Shown piece by piece: positions 36,464 through 46,214 of a stretch of DNA of 64,000 nucleotides. Under the pieces are notes generated by a model. It searched no databases. It was not told the DNA's origin and saw only the letters and a list, made by a program, of their open reading frames with translations. The DNA lies in the NCBI RefSeq assembly GCF_047495495.1, contig NZ_CP179930.1, forward strand, positions 2,108,001 through 2,172,000, given 5' to 3'. The translations under genes and the position numbers were made by a program. Origin of the DNA: Zymobacter sp047495495. Its GTDB lineage: Bacteria > Pseudomonadota > Gammaproteobacteria > Pseudomonadales > Halomonadaceae. The stretch's first letter is position 1. Every line of letters starts with the position of its first letter.

Positions 36464-38767
36464 TCACCATGCCATCCCACCATGAATACTCATTTGATCA
36501 GCCATTTGGCGCCCTATCATTAAATTTTCTTCTTCTTGCTGCTGTTTTCGTTTCCACTCTGATAATTTCTCTGCTTCATAGTCCTCCCGGGAGCAATCAA
36601 ATCCCTTATCATATGGCACTTGATAAAATGTATTGCTACCAGAAAAAATTCTCCTATACCTGAAGTAAACAAATGTTTTACTCACAAAGCGCTCGTTTAT
36701 ATAGCTAGCCACCATAAATCCGGCAACCGAATCATGTATATAATTATCAATAAAACTATCAATAACAGGATGTAAATACGCATCCATTGCTATATTATCT
36801 ATGACGTATTTCAACTCTTTTTTTTCAGGATTTTTAAGAACAAAATAGTCTTCAAAAACATGTTTTCTTAGATTATCATTAGCATCATTTACTAAGCCAC
36901 TTGCATAGTCAGATGTTTTTTTAAACCATGATTTATCCTGGTAACTAAGTTCCACCTCATCTTCTGTCGAAAGTTCAGAGTAATGATTGTTTTTTACAAG
37001 CAAAAAATCTTTATACTCTGCATTTATTACTTCATTAGAGGCTTTAGTTATTTTTTCTGCCGCATCAAGCCGGTTTGAATAAATCGCATCACTGGAGGCA
37101 TTAATTTTTGTTATTTCCTCCGGCTCGTACACCAAAGCAACAGGACTCAGCTCTCCAAGTGGAAAGTGCTTTTCCTTGTAAACATCTGAACGTTTGTTTT
37201 TTATCGAATCACGCAACTCTCTATCTTGATAATGCGCACGAGTGGCGCTAGACATCTGTAAAGAATTCTCTCCCCCTTTGAATCTGCGAAAATATTGTGA
37301 TATTAACTTTTCCCAGTGAGGAGTAACAATTTGAGCAGTTGTTCCTTCCTTTAATGGAAATAAAGAAATATAGGTATTGAATTCGGAAAGCAAACGAATA
37401 TCTATCTTATAACTTAATTTTGCTGCTTCGCTGGCTTTTTCAAGTTCTAATGGGACGCCTTCAAGGCGTGCTCGGCGGTACATTTCTGCTAGAGGAATGC
37501 GACTAAGTGTCGAAGTGCCGCTACGTGAAAACCCTTTCCCTTGATCAAAAGGCGCATACCCTCCTCCAACATCAGAATGCACACCGGGAAAAACAATTTC
37601 CTCACAATATTCAGGTAAGCGTTGTCCCTGGTAAACAGAATCCAATGGAAAACATCGACGCTGTTCATGTGCCGCTACGAAATGAATACATTTCCCTACT
37701 TCTTTCGGTATTTGAAGACTACGGGCATCTCCCCACCAATCATGCCCATTAGACCAAACAAACATATCAGCCCAGCCGACAGATGCCACTGTATCAAAAA
37801 TGCCCATAAAATCATGAGATACGGGAATACCGCCAAGCGTTAAAGAGCTTTCTTGCCGGTTATAAGACTCTGCATCTAAGCGACAGAGCTTGACTAGCCA
37901 ATTGAGATAAGCACGAGCTTGCGTGGCTCCGCGAGAAAAACCAAACGTATACAAATGTAACTTATTAAGAGGCAATATATCTGGATTATGCACTCTAGTA
38001 CCTATACTTCTTTTAAGCCGTGCTATCCAACTGCAAAGCACTAAAGTGGCATTTTTTTTGTTATCAAGGCGACTATTCTGAAGTACTTCTTTCGTTGATG
38101 CTGTAGCTGAAAACAAACAACTATTTGCTTCCCATTTAATAGAGCATATTTTTCCATCGTTTTTGAAAGATACTTTTCTTTCTAACTCTTCTTGTACTAG
38201 ACTTATATTTTCCGAAGCATATTTAACTTCTTCATCAGTAATAAGAATACTACTACCAAAGCCCGCATGGTAGTAGCCATATATATAATTTAATAGCTGG
38301 GCGATCCCCCATAGTATGCGTCCTTGTCCATAAGTTGCCATTGCTCCACCAGAGACACCATCCCATTGAGTTTGAGCCCAATTCCCTATTTGATCACCAA
38401 TATTTGAAAATGCTTTACCAACTCCAGGGACATAGATTTTAAAGTGCCGCTCATAAACAGCCAGATCAGTTTTCCAATCCGTTTCTTTTGGTAAGATACC
38501 CGGCACACACCGCCCCGGAAACACATCGTACAAACGCGCTATATTACTTTCTTCTTCTGTTTTATTTTCTATTGCATGCCGGTAACTATTGTTAGTTCCA
38601 TCAAAAAAAACGCCTATATAAGCAGGCTTACTGCAAGGCATTTCATTTTGTTCTAGCACTTTTCTATGATCGTTCAAATACAGAATTTTGTTTTCTTGTT
38701 CTGTAAAAAAAACATTGCTACTAGGATCAACCATTTCTTTGCGAAGCTCGCCTGCCAATACTGACAT
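36464..38767 (-). CDS. tle1: T6SS phospholipase effector, Tle1 family (DUF2235)
   Basis: 767 residues. The alpha/beta-hydrolase DUF2235 pattern is present: VFFDGTNN near the N-terminus (about 52-59), nucleophile elbow GFSRGA at about 273-278, aspartate in GIFDTVAS at about 324, and histidine in HSDVGGGY at about 400. Tle1 enzymes are delivered by type VI secretion and hydrolyse phospholipids of rival cells. The last 250 residues show no recognised domain. An AAGGGGGA site six bases before the ATG at 38767 decides the start. Base composition is far more AT-rich than thiC or purD. Confidence 0.88.
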   Translation of the reverse strand: MSVLAGELRKEMVDPSSNVFFTEQENKILYLNDHRKVLEQNEMPCSKPAYIGVFFDGTNNSYRHAIENKTEEESNIARLYDVFPGRCVPGILPKETDWKTDLAVYERHFKIYVPGVGKAFSNIGDQIGNWAQTQWDGVSGGAMATYGQGRILWGIAQLLNYIYGYYHAGFGSSILITDEEVKYASENISLVQEELERKVSFKNDGKICSIKWEANSCLFSATASTKEVLQNSRLDNKKNATLVLCSWIARLKRSIGTRVHNPDILPLNKLHLYTFGFSRGATQARAYLNWLVKLCRLDAESYNRQESSLTLGGIPVSHDFMGIFDTVASVGWADMFVWSNGHDWWGDARSLQIPKEVGKCIHFVAAHEQRRCFPLDSVYQGQRLPEYCEEIVFPGVHSDVGGGYAPFDQGKGFSRSGTSTLSRIPLAEMYRRARLEGVPLELEKASEAAKLSYKIDIRLLSEFNTYISLFPLKEGTTAQIVTPHWEKLISQYFRRFKGGENSLQMSSATRAHYQDRELRDSIKNKRSDVYKEKHFPLGELSPVALVYEPEEITKINASSDAIYSNRLDAAEKITKASNEVINAEYKDFLLVKNNHYSELSTEDEVELSYQDKSWFKKTSDYASGLVNDANDNLRKHVFEDYFVLKNPEKKELKYVIDNIAMDAYLHPVIDSFIDNYIHDSVAGFMVASYINERFVSKTFVYFRYRRIFSGSNTFYQVPYDKGFDCSREDYEAEKLSEWKRKQQQEEENLMIGRQMADQMSIHGGMAW

Positions 38768-38780
38768 TATTTCCCCCTTA

Positions 38781-39584
38781 TCATTTAGGCTCAATATTTT
38801 TTAGCGTCTCAAACCTTTTCAAATAAAAGCTATAAGCTTCTTTTTCATTATTTTCTGTATAGCGACGAAAAAATTCATCATCGTATCCTTTGAAATTATC
38901 TTTTTCTCGATCCCGCAATTTGCTATATTTTTTATATATATCCCAGCAATCTTTCCAATCATCCTCGCTACGTTTTTTTAAAATGGAATTTTCAAATCTT
39001 TTAACAGCATCTTGTGCATCATCCATTTCTCTTTCCCACAGTTTGTGACGAAAAGCAACAGACGGCACAGGCCATCCTTTTACATCACTAGGAAACTCAG
39101 GATTAGTAGGATCAAAATCGGTTGCAATAGCACGGTACTGCTGATTAGGAAGGAACTGAATCCATAACAATTGGGCTTTGCCTGGCGCATATTGCGATAC
39201 AGGCACTTCTACATTGTAATAAAGCGTGCCTGTATCACGACGTCGATCATATTCATCCTGAGTGTTTTGCCCTTCTATAGGTATAATATCAGGCTCAACC
39301 TCCAAGCTAACCTTTAAACCCTCGTGCCATTCATAAGGCAAAAGATAACAACACATCTGACCACCAGCACCATACGCCATCGCTTCTTGAGCAGGTGAGC
39401 GATTTTTAAAATTATTAGGTTGAATAACTTGAAAACTCGCTATATTTTTATCCGTATAATTAATACCAGTAACAGATGCAGTAGTGGTACGTTCACTACA
39501 CCCTGTCAGTAATATTGAAGCACCAACAATAACGCTAGTGGCAATAAACGCTACAGGTTTACATTTAAATGTCATTTTTATCAC
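38781..39584 (-). CDS. DUF3304-type lipoprotein, probable Tle1 immunity protein
   Basis: 267 residues. Signal sequence with lipobox LLTGC (Cys29), so a periplasm-facing lipoprotein. The body resembles DUF3304 proteins (TGINYTDKNIASF, GGQMCCYLLPYEW). In characterised systems the Tle1 inhibitor Tli1 is a lipoprotein encoded next to tle1, so immunity is the likely role. The C-terminal 80 residues are charged and helical. AAGGA eight bases before a GTG at 39584 suggests that start; the ATG three codons on is an alternative. It overlaps the upstream adaptor by 20 bp and ends 13 bp before tle1. Confidence 0.8.
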   Translation of the reverse strand: MIKMTFKCKPVAFIATSVIVGASILLTGCSERTTTASVTGINYTDKNIASFQVIQPNNFKNRSPAQEAMAYGAGGQMCCYLLPYEWHEGLKVSLEVEPDIIPIEGQNTQDEYDRRRDTGTLYYNVEVPVSQYAPGKAQLLWIQFLPNQQYRAIATDFDPTNPEFPSDVKGWPVPSVAFRHKLWEREMDDAQDAVKRFENSILKKRSEDDWKDCWDIYKKYSKLRDREKDNFKGYDDEFFRRYTENNEKEAYSFYLKRFETLKNIEPK

Positions 39585-40407
39585 TGTCTAATTCCTTTTT
39601 TAACAGTTGCTGGCACTCGGCATGCTGCTCTAAATAGGCAGGAAGTTCAGCCAAGGAAACGGGGGCATCCGCAAGCGCCATGTGCTGCTGAAACCATCTG
39701 TGACGCTCGGAAGGTCTCTGCCAACAGGCATACAGTTCAGGGGATGTATCTTCAATAAAAGCCAGCGCTCTATCTACCTGAGCAGAGTCTATTAATGCTC
39801 TGTATTGTTCATTATTAAGAGCGATACCATTAATGGGCGGTATTACTGTATTATCATATTTATCTACTAATGGCAGTGATGCCCATTGAGCTGCGCGATC
39901 AACGTAATGCCAAGCATGGATATTTTGGCTGAATAGTGCCCGCTGCTCATTTGTCAATATACTCATAATAGTTGGCAATAATCGCGTATCCGCAAAACGC
40001 AATGTATATCGCGCACTGGGAGTGCTAATGATGCAAAAGGCCTGCAATTGGCTAGCCAGCTGGCTAAGAGAAGCTTTGGTCATCATGATGCTAAGCATTG
40101 GATACCCACTAGTACCTTTCAACAAAACTGAGCGTTGCATACCATCCAGATGGTTGAGGTCAACAAGCTGCGGCGATGCTTGCATCACTTGTCGGTCCGT
40201 ATTAGGTAATCCTTCGTAGACCGACCACCAACTATCGCTAGGCAACCACTGTTCCATCCATGGCAATAAGCGATCAAAAAGGAAAGCGCCATCCAATAGT
40301 GCCACGGGACGAAGAGCAGGATCCTCTGTGGCTAGTGTATCTAGATAATTAAATGCAGCATGCTCCCAATGCTCATCATAGACATCAATTATAGGATTAG
40401 GTGACAT
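39565..40407 (-). CDS. DUF4123 T6SS effector adaptor (Tap/TEC)
   Basis: 280 residues. The N-terminal half (VALLDGAFLFDRLLPWMEQ, WWSVYEGL, LSQLASQLQAF) fits DUF4123, the chaperone/adaptor that loads cargo effectors onto the VgrG tip. The ATG at 40405-40407 overlaps the vgrG 3' end by 11 bp. Position between vgrG and the immunity/effector pair is the standard cassette layout. Confidence 0.85.
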   Translation of the reverse strand: MSPNPIIDVYDEHWEHAAFNYLDTLATEDPALRPVALLDGAFLFDRLLPWMEQWLPSDSWWSVYEGLPNTDRQVMQASPQLVDLNHLDGMQRSVLLKGTSGYPMLSIMMTKASLSQLASQLQAFCIISTPSARYTLRFADTRLLPTIMSILTNEQRALFSQNIHAWHYVDRAAQWASLPLVDKYDNTVIPPINGIALNNEQYRALIDSAQVDRALAFIEDTSPELYACWQRPSERHRWFQQHMALADAPVSLAELPAYLEQHAECQQLLKKELDSDKNDI

Positions 40408-42958
40408 CGACAAGAGGAATTCCCCGTTTTAAGTTGCGAAGCATGCATTCAACACAGATTCCTTCAGGCATAACCGGCAATGCGTTAGGCAAACGCGATA
40501 ACGTAGCACTCATTCCTGCCGGGCCCCCAAATAGCTGCTGCACTCCTTTTACATCTATTGTTCCTGGCGCGTGAAGCTCAATATTGCCGCCTTTCAATCG
40601 AATATAAGCGCCACCACTAGAAAAAGTAATTTCGTCTGATGCAACTTCTGTAATTTTTCCGCTAACGGCTTGCATATTAATATCTTTTTGGGCCGTCAAA
40701 TTAATACTATCGGACTGAGCTTGTACTTCAACATTACCCTTAGCTGCGAATAGCTTTATCCCTGCGTTATATACAAATAACGAGAATTTTTCAGCAATAG
40801 TGGCCAACAGGCTTTTCCCCGTCGCGACAGTAGTGTCCTGCCCACTCGACAAACTGAGATGCTCTTGCTGTGCCAAATGCGTTGACTTAGGTGTAGTAAC
40901 ACTAATACCCGCAGGAGACGCTATATGAAGCCAAGGCGTCTGCATGCCATCAGCCTGTCCCTGACCTCCTTGCTTACCCTCATGTCCTACCTGCGCCCCT
41001 TTATTTTCTGAGTTGGCGGCCTCTAATGGTGCAAGACTTGTTAGCCCTTCCGACTGATGCCGGATAGCCAAATCCGATAGCTGTTTATGCAGTTGATAAG
41101 TACGATCTAATTGTTGCGTTACAGGCTCAACATCCGTCTGGTCCCCTTTGGCCTGAACCTGCCCCCAGCTCGACAAATACAAACCCTTATTGGCACGAAC
41201 GGTACCATACGCATCGCTACGTAGCTCAAATCCTTCACCTCTATACTGTCCGCGCCCGTTGCCCTGTTGGTGAATCAAATAACCCAAATTTAATTCAGAA
41301 TAATGATGATCAGTACCAAGGCGAATACGACTCTGATCCGTCGCATCATCGAATAGCAGTTCGTTATAACCACTACCGCGATAATTTTGAGTATGAAACC
41401 CAGAGATCAGCCCATTACTATGCCATAGGGGCTGTCGCTCGCCGTTGTAAACACGGCCAGTGATAATAGGGCGATCAGGATCTCCATCAAGGAAACTGAC
41501 AATGACTTCCTGCCCGATGCGAGGAACGAATACAGATCCCCAGCCGCCATCAGCGTTAACCTGAGAGACCCTCAACCAACAACTGGAACGCTCACTATAT
41601 TGACCATCGCGATCCCAGTGAAACTGCACCTTCACTCGATTAAGGTGATCGGTATAAATAGTCTCATTGGCAGGCCCGACAACAATTGCAGTCTGAGGAC
41701 CACCCAAGCTAGGTTTACGATGAGCATCAGGTGCGCGGAATGTTGTATCGAAACGCTGAGCCTCAAGTCGAGCATGAAAGAATGCTGTACCTGCAGCATC
41801 TTGCTCAGATGATTTTTCGATATCGTGCCCGGTAGACTCTCGTAGTGCATCAAGCTGCATTTCGAGACTGCCAAGCATGTGACGACGAGTAACCGCTACC
41901 GGTAGATTGTTTTCAGCCGCCCACTCGAGTCCAAGCAGCAAAAAGGTACGATTTCCTTCTCCCCCACCATCGTGATTAGGGTGCTGAGTCAGCATAAATC
42001 GATGCCCTACGCTTAATTGTCGAGCACCACCCGCCCCTGTAAATCGATTCTCCTGTGACTCATGGCGTTCAATGCGAACTTCGCCTAGTTGGTAACCACG
42101 ATCATAGCGACCAAACGCATACTCACCCGCATAGATATACTGCTCTAGGGCAGGAAGGTTGACGGAGTTATTATGTGCATCGAGCTGAATCCTTAAAGGA
42201 GTGCCTGGAGATTTGTAGTCAAAAGACCCTAAACTGATGCGGGTTGGCTCAACCTGACGTTGATGCCCCCAGTCTGTCAGGCTATCAGCTGACTCAGTAG
42301 CAGACTGCCGATGAAAACGTATTGTGCCGGGCGTAACGCTAGGGCAAGCATCGTTATCATCGGTGAAGACTATAATATGCTTATCTGCCTCCTGTGCCAC
42401 ATACCACCAGAGGCCTTCTTCTTCGAGCAAGCGACTGATAAAGTGGTAATCGGACTCATTATACTGAACACAATAGGAACGTTTTGGGTAGCGTTCTTGA
42501 TGACGCAGATCAAAACGAAAACCACCTTCGCTGACGGTATGGCCTTCCAGTACACGCGTGACTATTTCTACTGCAGTCAGATCCTGAAAGATACGACTAT
42601 CAAAGACATGTTCAAGTAATGTCAGCCATGGTTTGAGTACCAATTGATAGTCACTGATCCCCCCGTCACTGCCCAGACGTATAGCCTCACTGACAATGGC
42701 ATGAAAATTACGGTAGGAGCCATCAGCCTGCAGAAGTGACAATGTAACGGGCTGGGCCAGCAGGCCACATAAATCAACATCGTGACGTTGAGAAAGGCAG
42801 TCCACAGTGAACGTGAAAGGCGTGCTTAGCTGCTCGCGCGCCATCACTCGCTGTACAAGTAACTGGCTATTTCCTAATGGCGTAACGAGCCTAAGCAAAC
42901 GCGTGGTATCTAAAAGCAGACGTCCAAACGACATCGCCCATGATGGCATTATATCCAT
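40397..42958 (-). CDS. vgrG: VgrG, T6SS spike protein
   Basis: 853 residues. The N-terminal gp27-like half has VQYNESDYHFISRLLEEEGLWW (about 165-190). The gp5/OB-fold follows with VKVQFHWDRDGQ and WVRVSQ-like WLRVSQVNADGGWGSVFVPRIGQEVIVSF. A beta-helical DUF2345-type C-terminus ends at the usual place, with no fused toxin. The start is uncertain: ATG at 42958 has GGGGGA just upstream; ATGs at 42970 and 42949 are alternatives. First gene of the AT-rich effector cassette; an AT-rich promoter region precedes it. Confidence 0.92.
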   Translation of the reverse strand: MDIMPSWAMSFGRLLLDTTRLLRLVTPLGNSQLLVQRVMAREQLSTPFTFTVDCLSQRHDVDLCGLLAQPVTLSLLQADGSYRNFHAIVSEAIRLGSDGGISDYQLVLKPWLTLLEHVFDSRIFQDLTAVEIVTRVLEGHTVSEGGFRFDLRHQERYPKRSYCVQYNESDYHFISRLLEEEGLWWYVAQEADKHIIVFTDDNDACPSVTPGTIRFHRQSATESADSLTDWGHQRQVEPTRISLGSFDYKSPGTPLRIQLDAHNNSVNLPALEQYIYAGEYAFGRYDRGYQLGEVRIERHESQENRFTGAGGARQLSVGHRFMLTQHPNHDGGGEGNRTFLLLGLEWAAENNLPVAVTRRHMLGSLEMQLDALRESTGHDIEKSSEQDAAGTAFFHARLEAQRFDTTFRAPDAHRKPSLGGPQTAIVVGPANETIYTDHLNRVKVQFHWDRDGQYSERSSCWLRVSQVNADGGWGSVFVPRIGQEVIVSFLDGDPDRPIITGRVYNGERQPLWHSNGLISGFHTQNYRGSGYNELLFDDATDQSRIRLGTDHHYSELNLGYLIHQQGNGRGQYRGEGFELRSDAYGTVRANKGLYLSSWGQVQAKGDQTDVEPVTQQLDRTYQLHKQLSDLAIRHQSEGLTSLAPLEAANSENKGAQVGHEGKQGGQGQADGMQTPWLHIASPAGISVTTPKSTHLAQQEHLSLSSGQDTTVATGKSLLATIAEKFSLFVYNAGIKLFAAKGNVEVQAQSDSINLTAQKDINMQAVSGKITEVASDEITFSSGGAYIRLKGGNIELHAPGTIDVKGVQQLFGGPAGMSATLSRLPNALPVMPEGICVECMLRNLKRGIPLVDVT

Positions 42959-43072
42959 CCATTCCCCCATAGATATTTATCAGAAAAAAATTATTTTATT
43001 TATATTAAGTAACGCAATGAAAAACTTATATTCCCTGCGGATACTATCATCTTTATCATGGCATTAGAAACC

Positions 43073-43110
43073 AAAAAAGCCGCATTGCTAACAAAGCAAT
43101 ACGGCTTTTT
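43073..43110. terminator. Bidirectional terminator between purD and the effector cassette
   Basis: AAAAAAGCCGCATTGC and GCAATACGGCTTTTT form a 10-bp stem with one mismatch and A/T flanks on both sides. On the minus strand, however, it is upstream of purD's end only from the vgrG side: purD ends at 43152 and runs into it. Confidence 0.9.
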
Positions 43111-43151
43111 ATCAATCAAAAGTCGATATTTTAGTTCAGGTATATACCTGC

Positions 43152-44420
43152 TTACCTTGTGAGCTGCTTCAGTGCTCGGTGTCCGATATCTTTACGATAG
43201 AACAGGCCATCGCTTTCGATCAGGTCCAGTGCGTGATAGGCATGATCGCAGGCATCCTGCAGCGTATCGCCCTTACCTGCGACGAGCAGAACACGCCCCC
43301 CCGCGGTGACCCAATGGTCCTGCTGGAAGTCCGTGCCCGCATGGAAAACCAGTGCCTGATCGGCAGCCTTGCTGATGCCTTTGATCGTTGCACCCGTTTG
43401 AGGTTTGCCCGGGTAGCCCGTGCTCGCCATCACCACGCCCACTACCGGCTGAGCAGACCATTCAATATCCGGTTTTTTACCGTCCAGCAGCTGTTCAATC
43501 ACGTCAACCAGATCGCTTTCCATGCGCGGCAACACGACTTGGGTTTCAGGATCACCGAAGCGCACGTTGAATTCGATGACGCGCGGTCCCGTTGCCGTCA
43601 TCATCAGTCCTGCATACAGTACGCCAGTGAACGGTGTGCCCTCTTCGCACATGGCATCGGCCATCGGTTCGAGAATCGTGCGGACAGCAACGTCGACATC
43701 GGCATCCGAGAACTGCGGAACGGGAGAGTAGGCACCCATGCCGCCGGTATTCGGTCCTGTATCGCGCTCACCAACACGCTTGTGGTCCTGTGCAGTGACA
43801 AGCGGCACGACCGTGCGGCCGTTGACCAGTGCCATCAGCGAAAGCTCTTCGCCATCAAGGTACTCTTCGATCACCACGCGATTGCCCGCATCACCGAAAA
43901 CGCGATCCCCCATGATCGCATCCAGTGCCGCCAGCGCTTCGCTCTCTTCGAAGGCCACCACAACGCCCTTGCCTGCCGCCAAGCCATCAGCCTTGATAAC
44001 GATGGGCGCGCCCTGCTTTTTGACATAGGCACGAGCGGCGTCAAGATCATCAAAGGTCTGATAGGCGCCAGTGGGAATGTTGTAACGTGCCATCAGGCGC
44101 TTGGCATGATCTTTGGAGCCTTCCAGCTGTGCAGCGGCCTGTGTCGGTCCGAAAACCTTGAGACCTTCACGCTGGAAACGGTCGACGAGGCCTTGCAGCA
44201 GTGGCACTTCCGGGCCAACGATGGTCAGACCAACATGTTCGCGCTTGACCAGTGCCACCAGCGCATCATGATCACTGACATCGAGAGCTTCACAGCGAGC
44301 AACGTTGGACATACCTGCGCTGCCGGGCACGGCTATCACTTCGGAGACGCGAGGGCTCTGGGCTGCTTTCCACGCAATGGTATGTTCACGACCGCCACTG
44401 CCGATCACCATGATCTTCAT
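43152..44420 (-). CDS. purD: Phosphoribosylamine-glycine ligase (GAR synthetase)
   Basis: 422 residues, ATP-grasp. VIGSGGREHTIAWK at the N-terminus, IKADGLAAGKGV, EEYLDGEELSLMAL, DTGPNTGGMGAYSP, EFNVRFGDPETQ. Second step of purine synthesis. Last gene of the pur operon, 94 bp after purN, closed by the hairpin at 43073-43110. AGGGAA nine bases before the ATG supports the start. A 10-base match to the E. coli Ter core lies inside it (see findings). Confidence 0.96.
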   Translation of the reverse strand: MKIMVIGSGGREHTIAWKAAQSPRVSEVIAVPGSAGMSNVARCEALDVSDHDALVALVKREHVGLTIVGPEVPLLQGLVDRFQREGLKVFGPTQAAAQLEGSKDHAKRLMARYNIPTGAYQTFDDLDAARAYVKKQGAPIVIKADGLAAGKGVVVAFEESEALAALDAIMGDRVFGDAGNRVVIEEYLDGEELSLMALVNGRTVVPLVTAQDHKRVGERDTGPNTGGMGAYSPVPQFSDADVDVAVRTILEPMADAMCEEGTPFTGVLYAGLMMTATGPRVIEFNVRFGDPETQVVLPRMESDLVDVIEQLLDGKKPDIEWSAQPVVGVVMASTGYPGKPQTGATIKGISKAADQALVFHAGTDFQQDHWVTAGGRVLLVAGKGDTLQDACDHAYHALDLIESDGLFYRKDIGHRALKQLTR

Positions 44421-44514
44421 CTGTTTGGATTCCCTGTGTCTCAAATCGGTCAGGTACGGCAAGCGCACCATGACGAGCAAAGCGCCATTTCTGGCGCTCC
44501 GCGAAAGATAATGC

Positions 44515-45126
44515 TTAGTTCATAAACGACCACTGATCGAACAGTGATGCTAGCGTGTCGGGGTAGAAGCGGTTCTCGATCCGCTTCAACCGCGCTAGCA
44601 GGCTGTCGTGATCATCATCCGGCAGCACGGGCACGTGCCGCTGGGCAATGATCGGCCCCGTATCCATTCCCGCATCCACATAGTGCACGGTGATGCCTGT
44701 AACGGAAGCGCCATCAGCCAGCGCCTGCCCGACGGCGTCGAGGCCTGGGTACTTGGGCAGCAGCGATGGATGAGTATTGATGATGCGGGCAGGATATGCC
44801 TCCAGCAACGTCGGCCCAACTAAGCGCATATAGCCGGCCAAAACGACCACGTCCGCCTGTGCATCGCGCAAGACTTCCAGCAGTGCGGCTTCATAAGCCG
44901 CCTTACCGTCGAACTCGCGAGGCGCGAACGCTTGCGTGGCAACGCCCATGGATTCGGCACGCGCCAGCGCCGGTGCATCACGGTGATCGCTGAACAACAG
45001 CACAACCTCAGCATTGAGCCGCCCGGCCTCAACGGCCCGCATGATGCCTTCCGCATTAGTGCCCTGGCCAGAAGCCAGCAGCGCCAGTTTCAGGCGCGGC
45101 GGCTGCGAAGCGTGGGACTCGCTCAT
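44515..45126 (-). CDS. purN: GAR formyltransferase (folate-dependent)
   Basis: 203 residues. Catalytic Asn and His in INTHPSLLPKY and Asp in DAGMDTGPII are present. Transfers the formyl group from 10-formyl-THF to GAR. The ATGA at the start overlaps the purM stop. Confidence 0.96.
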   Translation of the reverse strand: MSESHASQPPRLKLALLASGQGTNAEGIMRAVEAGRLNAEVVLLFSDHRDAPALARAESMGVATQAFAPREFDGKAAYEAALLEVLRDAQADVVVLAGYMRLVGPTLLEAYPARIINTHPSLLPKYPGLDAVGQALADGASVTGITVHYVDAGMDTGPIIAQRHVPVLPDDDHDSLLARLKRIENRFYPDTLASLFDQWSFMN

Positions 45127-46214
45127 GCGTCGATCCCCTTGATGTGGCACTCGCCTTCGCCTGCCACTACTTCACCGATCACATAAGCCGCTTCGCTTTG
45201 CGATGCCAGCTGATCCAGCACGGCCTGCTGGTTGCTTTTGCGAACGGCGAGCACCATGCCAATACCCATATTGAACGTGTTGAACATCTCGCGTTCTGGA
45301 ATCTGGCCACGTTCACGAATGACATCAAAGATCGCGGGTTCCGGCCACTGACCACGGGTCACACTGACGCTCAGGCCTTTCGGCAACATGCGCGGCAGGT
45401 TTTCGTAGAAGCCGCCGCCCGTCACGTGAGCCGCACCGGTCAACAGCCCTTTTGCCAGACTTGGCATCAGTGCTTTCACGTAGATGCGGGTCGGCGTCAG
45501 CAGCGCTTCGCCCAGCGTCGCCCCCAGCGCGGGCACATGTTCGGCCAGACATTCGTCTTCCTGCCCTTTCTTCAGCAGTACGTGACGCACTAGCGAGAAA
45601 CCGTTGCTGTGCACGCCGCTGGAAGGCAGGCCGATCAGTACGTCGCCAGCGGCGATTTCTTCGCCCGTCAGCAGCGCGTCCTTTTCAACCGCACCGACGG
45701 CAAAGCCCGCCAGATCAAATTCCTGCTCGTCATACAGCCCGGGCATTTCAGCGGTTTCGCCACCGATCAGTGCGCAGCCTGCCAACACACAGCCATCGGC
45801 AACGCCCTTGACGACCTGTTCGATACGTTCGGGAAATGCCTTACCACAGGCGATATAGTCGAGGAAGTAGAGCGGTTCCGCCCCCTGCACGATCACGTCG
45901 TTAACGCACATGGCGACGACGTCCTGACCGATGGTGTCATAGCGCTTCATCGCCATGGCCAGCATCAGCTTGGTGCCAACACCGTCCGTTCCGGACACCA
46001 GCACGGGTGCCTTCATGTTGAGTTCGGACAGATCGAAGGTGCCACCGAAGCCACCAAGACCGCCCATCGCACCGAGGCGACGGGTGCGGGCCACGTGGGG
46101 CTTCATGCGCGTCACGGCTTCATAGCCTGCTTCGATATTGACGCCGGCACGCTGGTAAGCGGTGCCTTCAGCGGCAACGTCAGTGGAGGAATGCGTCGTA
46201 TCACTGCTTTTCAT
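45123..46214 (-). CDS. purM: AIR synthetase (phosphoribosylformylglycinamidine cyclo-ligase)
   Basis: 363 residues. GGFGGTFDL, VSGTDGVGTKLMLA, CVNDVIVQGAEPLYFLDY, GGETAEMPG and VTGGGFYENLPRML are diagnostic. Its product AIR is the branch point to purines (PurK/PurE) and to thiamin (ThiC). The start overlaps the purF 3' end by 14 bp. The C-terminus overlaps purN. Confidence 0.96.
   Translation of the reverse strand: MKSSDTTHSSTDVAAEGTAYQRAGVNIEAGYEAVTRMKPHVARTRRLGAMGGLGGFGGTFDLSELNMKAPVLVSGTDGVGTKLMLAMAMKRYDTIGQDVVAMCVNDVIVQGAEPLYFLDYIACGKAFPERIEQVVKGVADGCVLAGCALIGGETAEMPGLYDEQEFDLAGFAVGAVEKDALLTGEEIAAGDVLIGLPSSGVHSNGFSLVRHVLLKKGQEDECLAEHVPALGATLGEALLTPTRIYVKALMPSLAKGLLTGAAHVTGGGFYENLPRMLPKGLSVSVTRGQWPEPAIFDVIRERGQIPEREMFNTFNMGIGMVLAVRKSNQQAVLDQLASQSEAAYVIGEVVAGEGECHIKGIDA

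Noticed and set aside
36464..42958. A type VI secretion gene cluster or prophage
   Set aside because: Only vgrG, an adaptor, immunity and effector are present; no sheath, baseplate, ClpV, integrase or phage structural genes.
43179..44525. 448-residue plus-strand frame antisense to purD
   Set aside because: purD motifs are complete on the other strand; the antisense product has no family features and follows codon-position shadowing.
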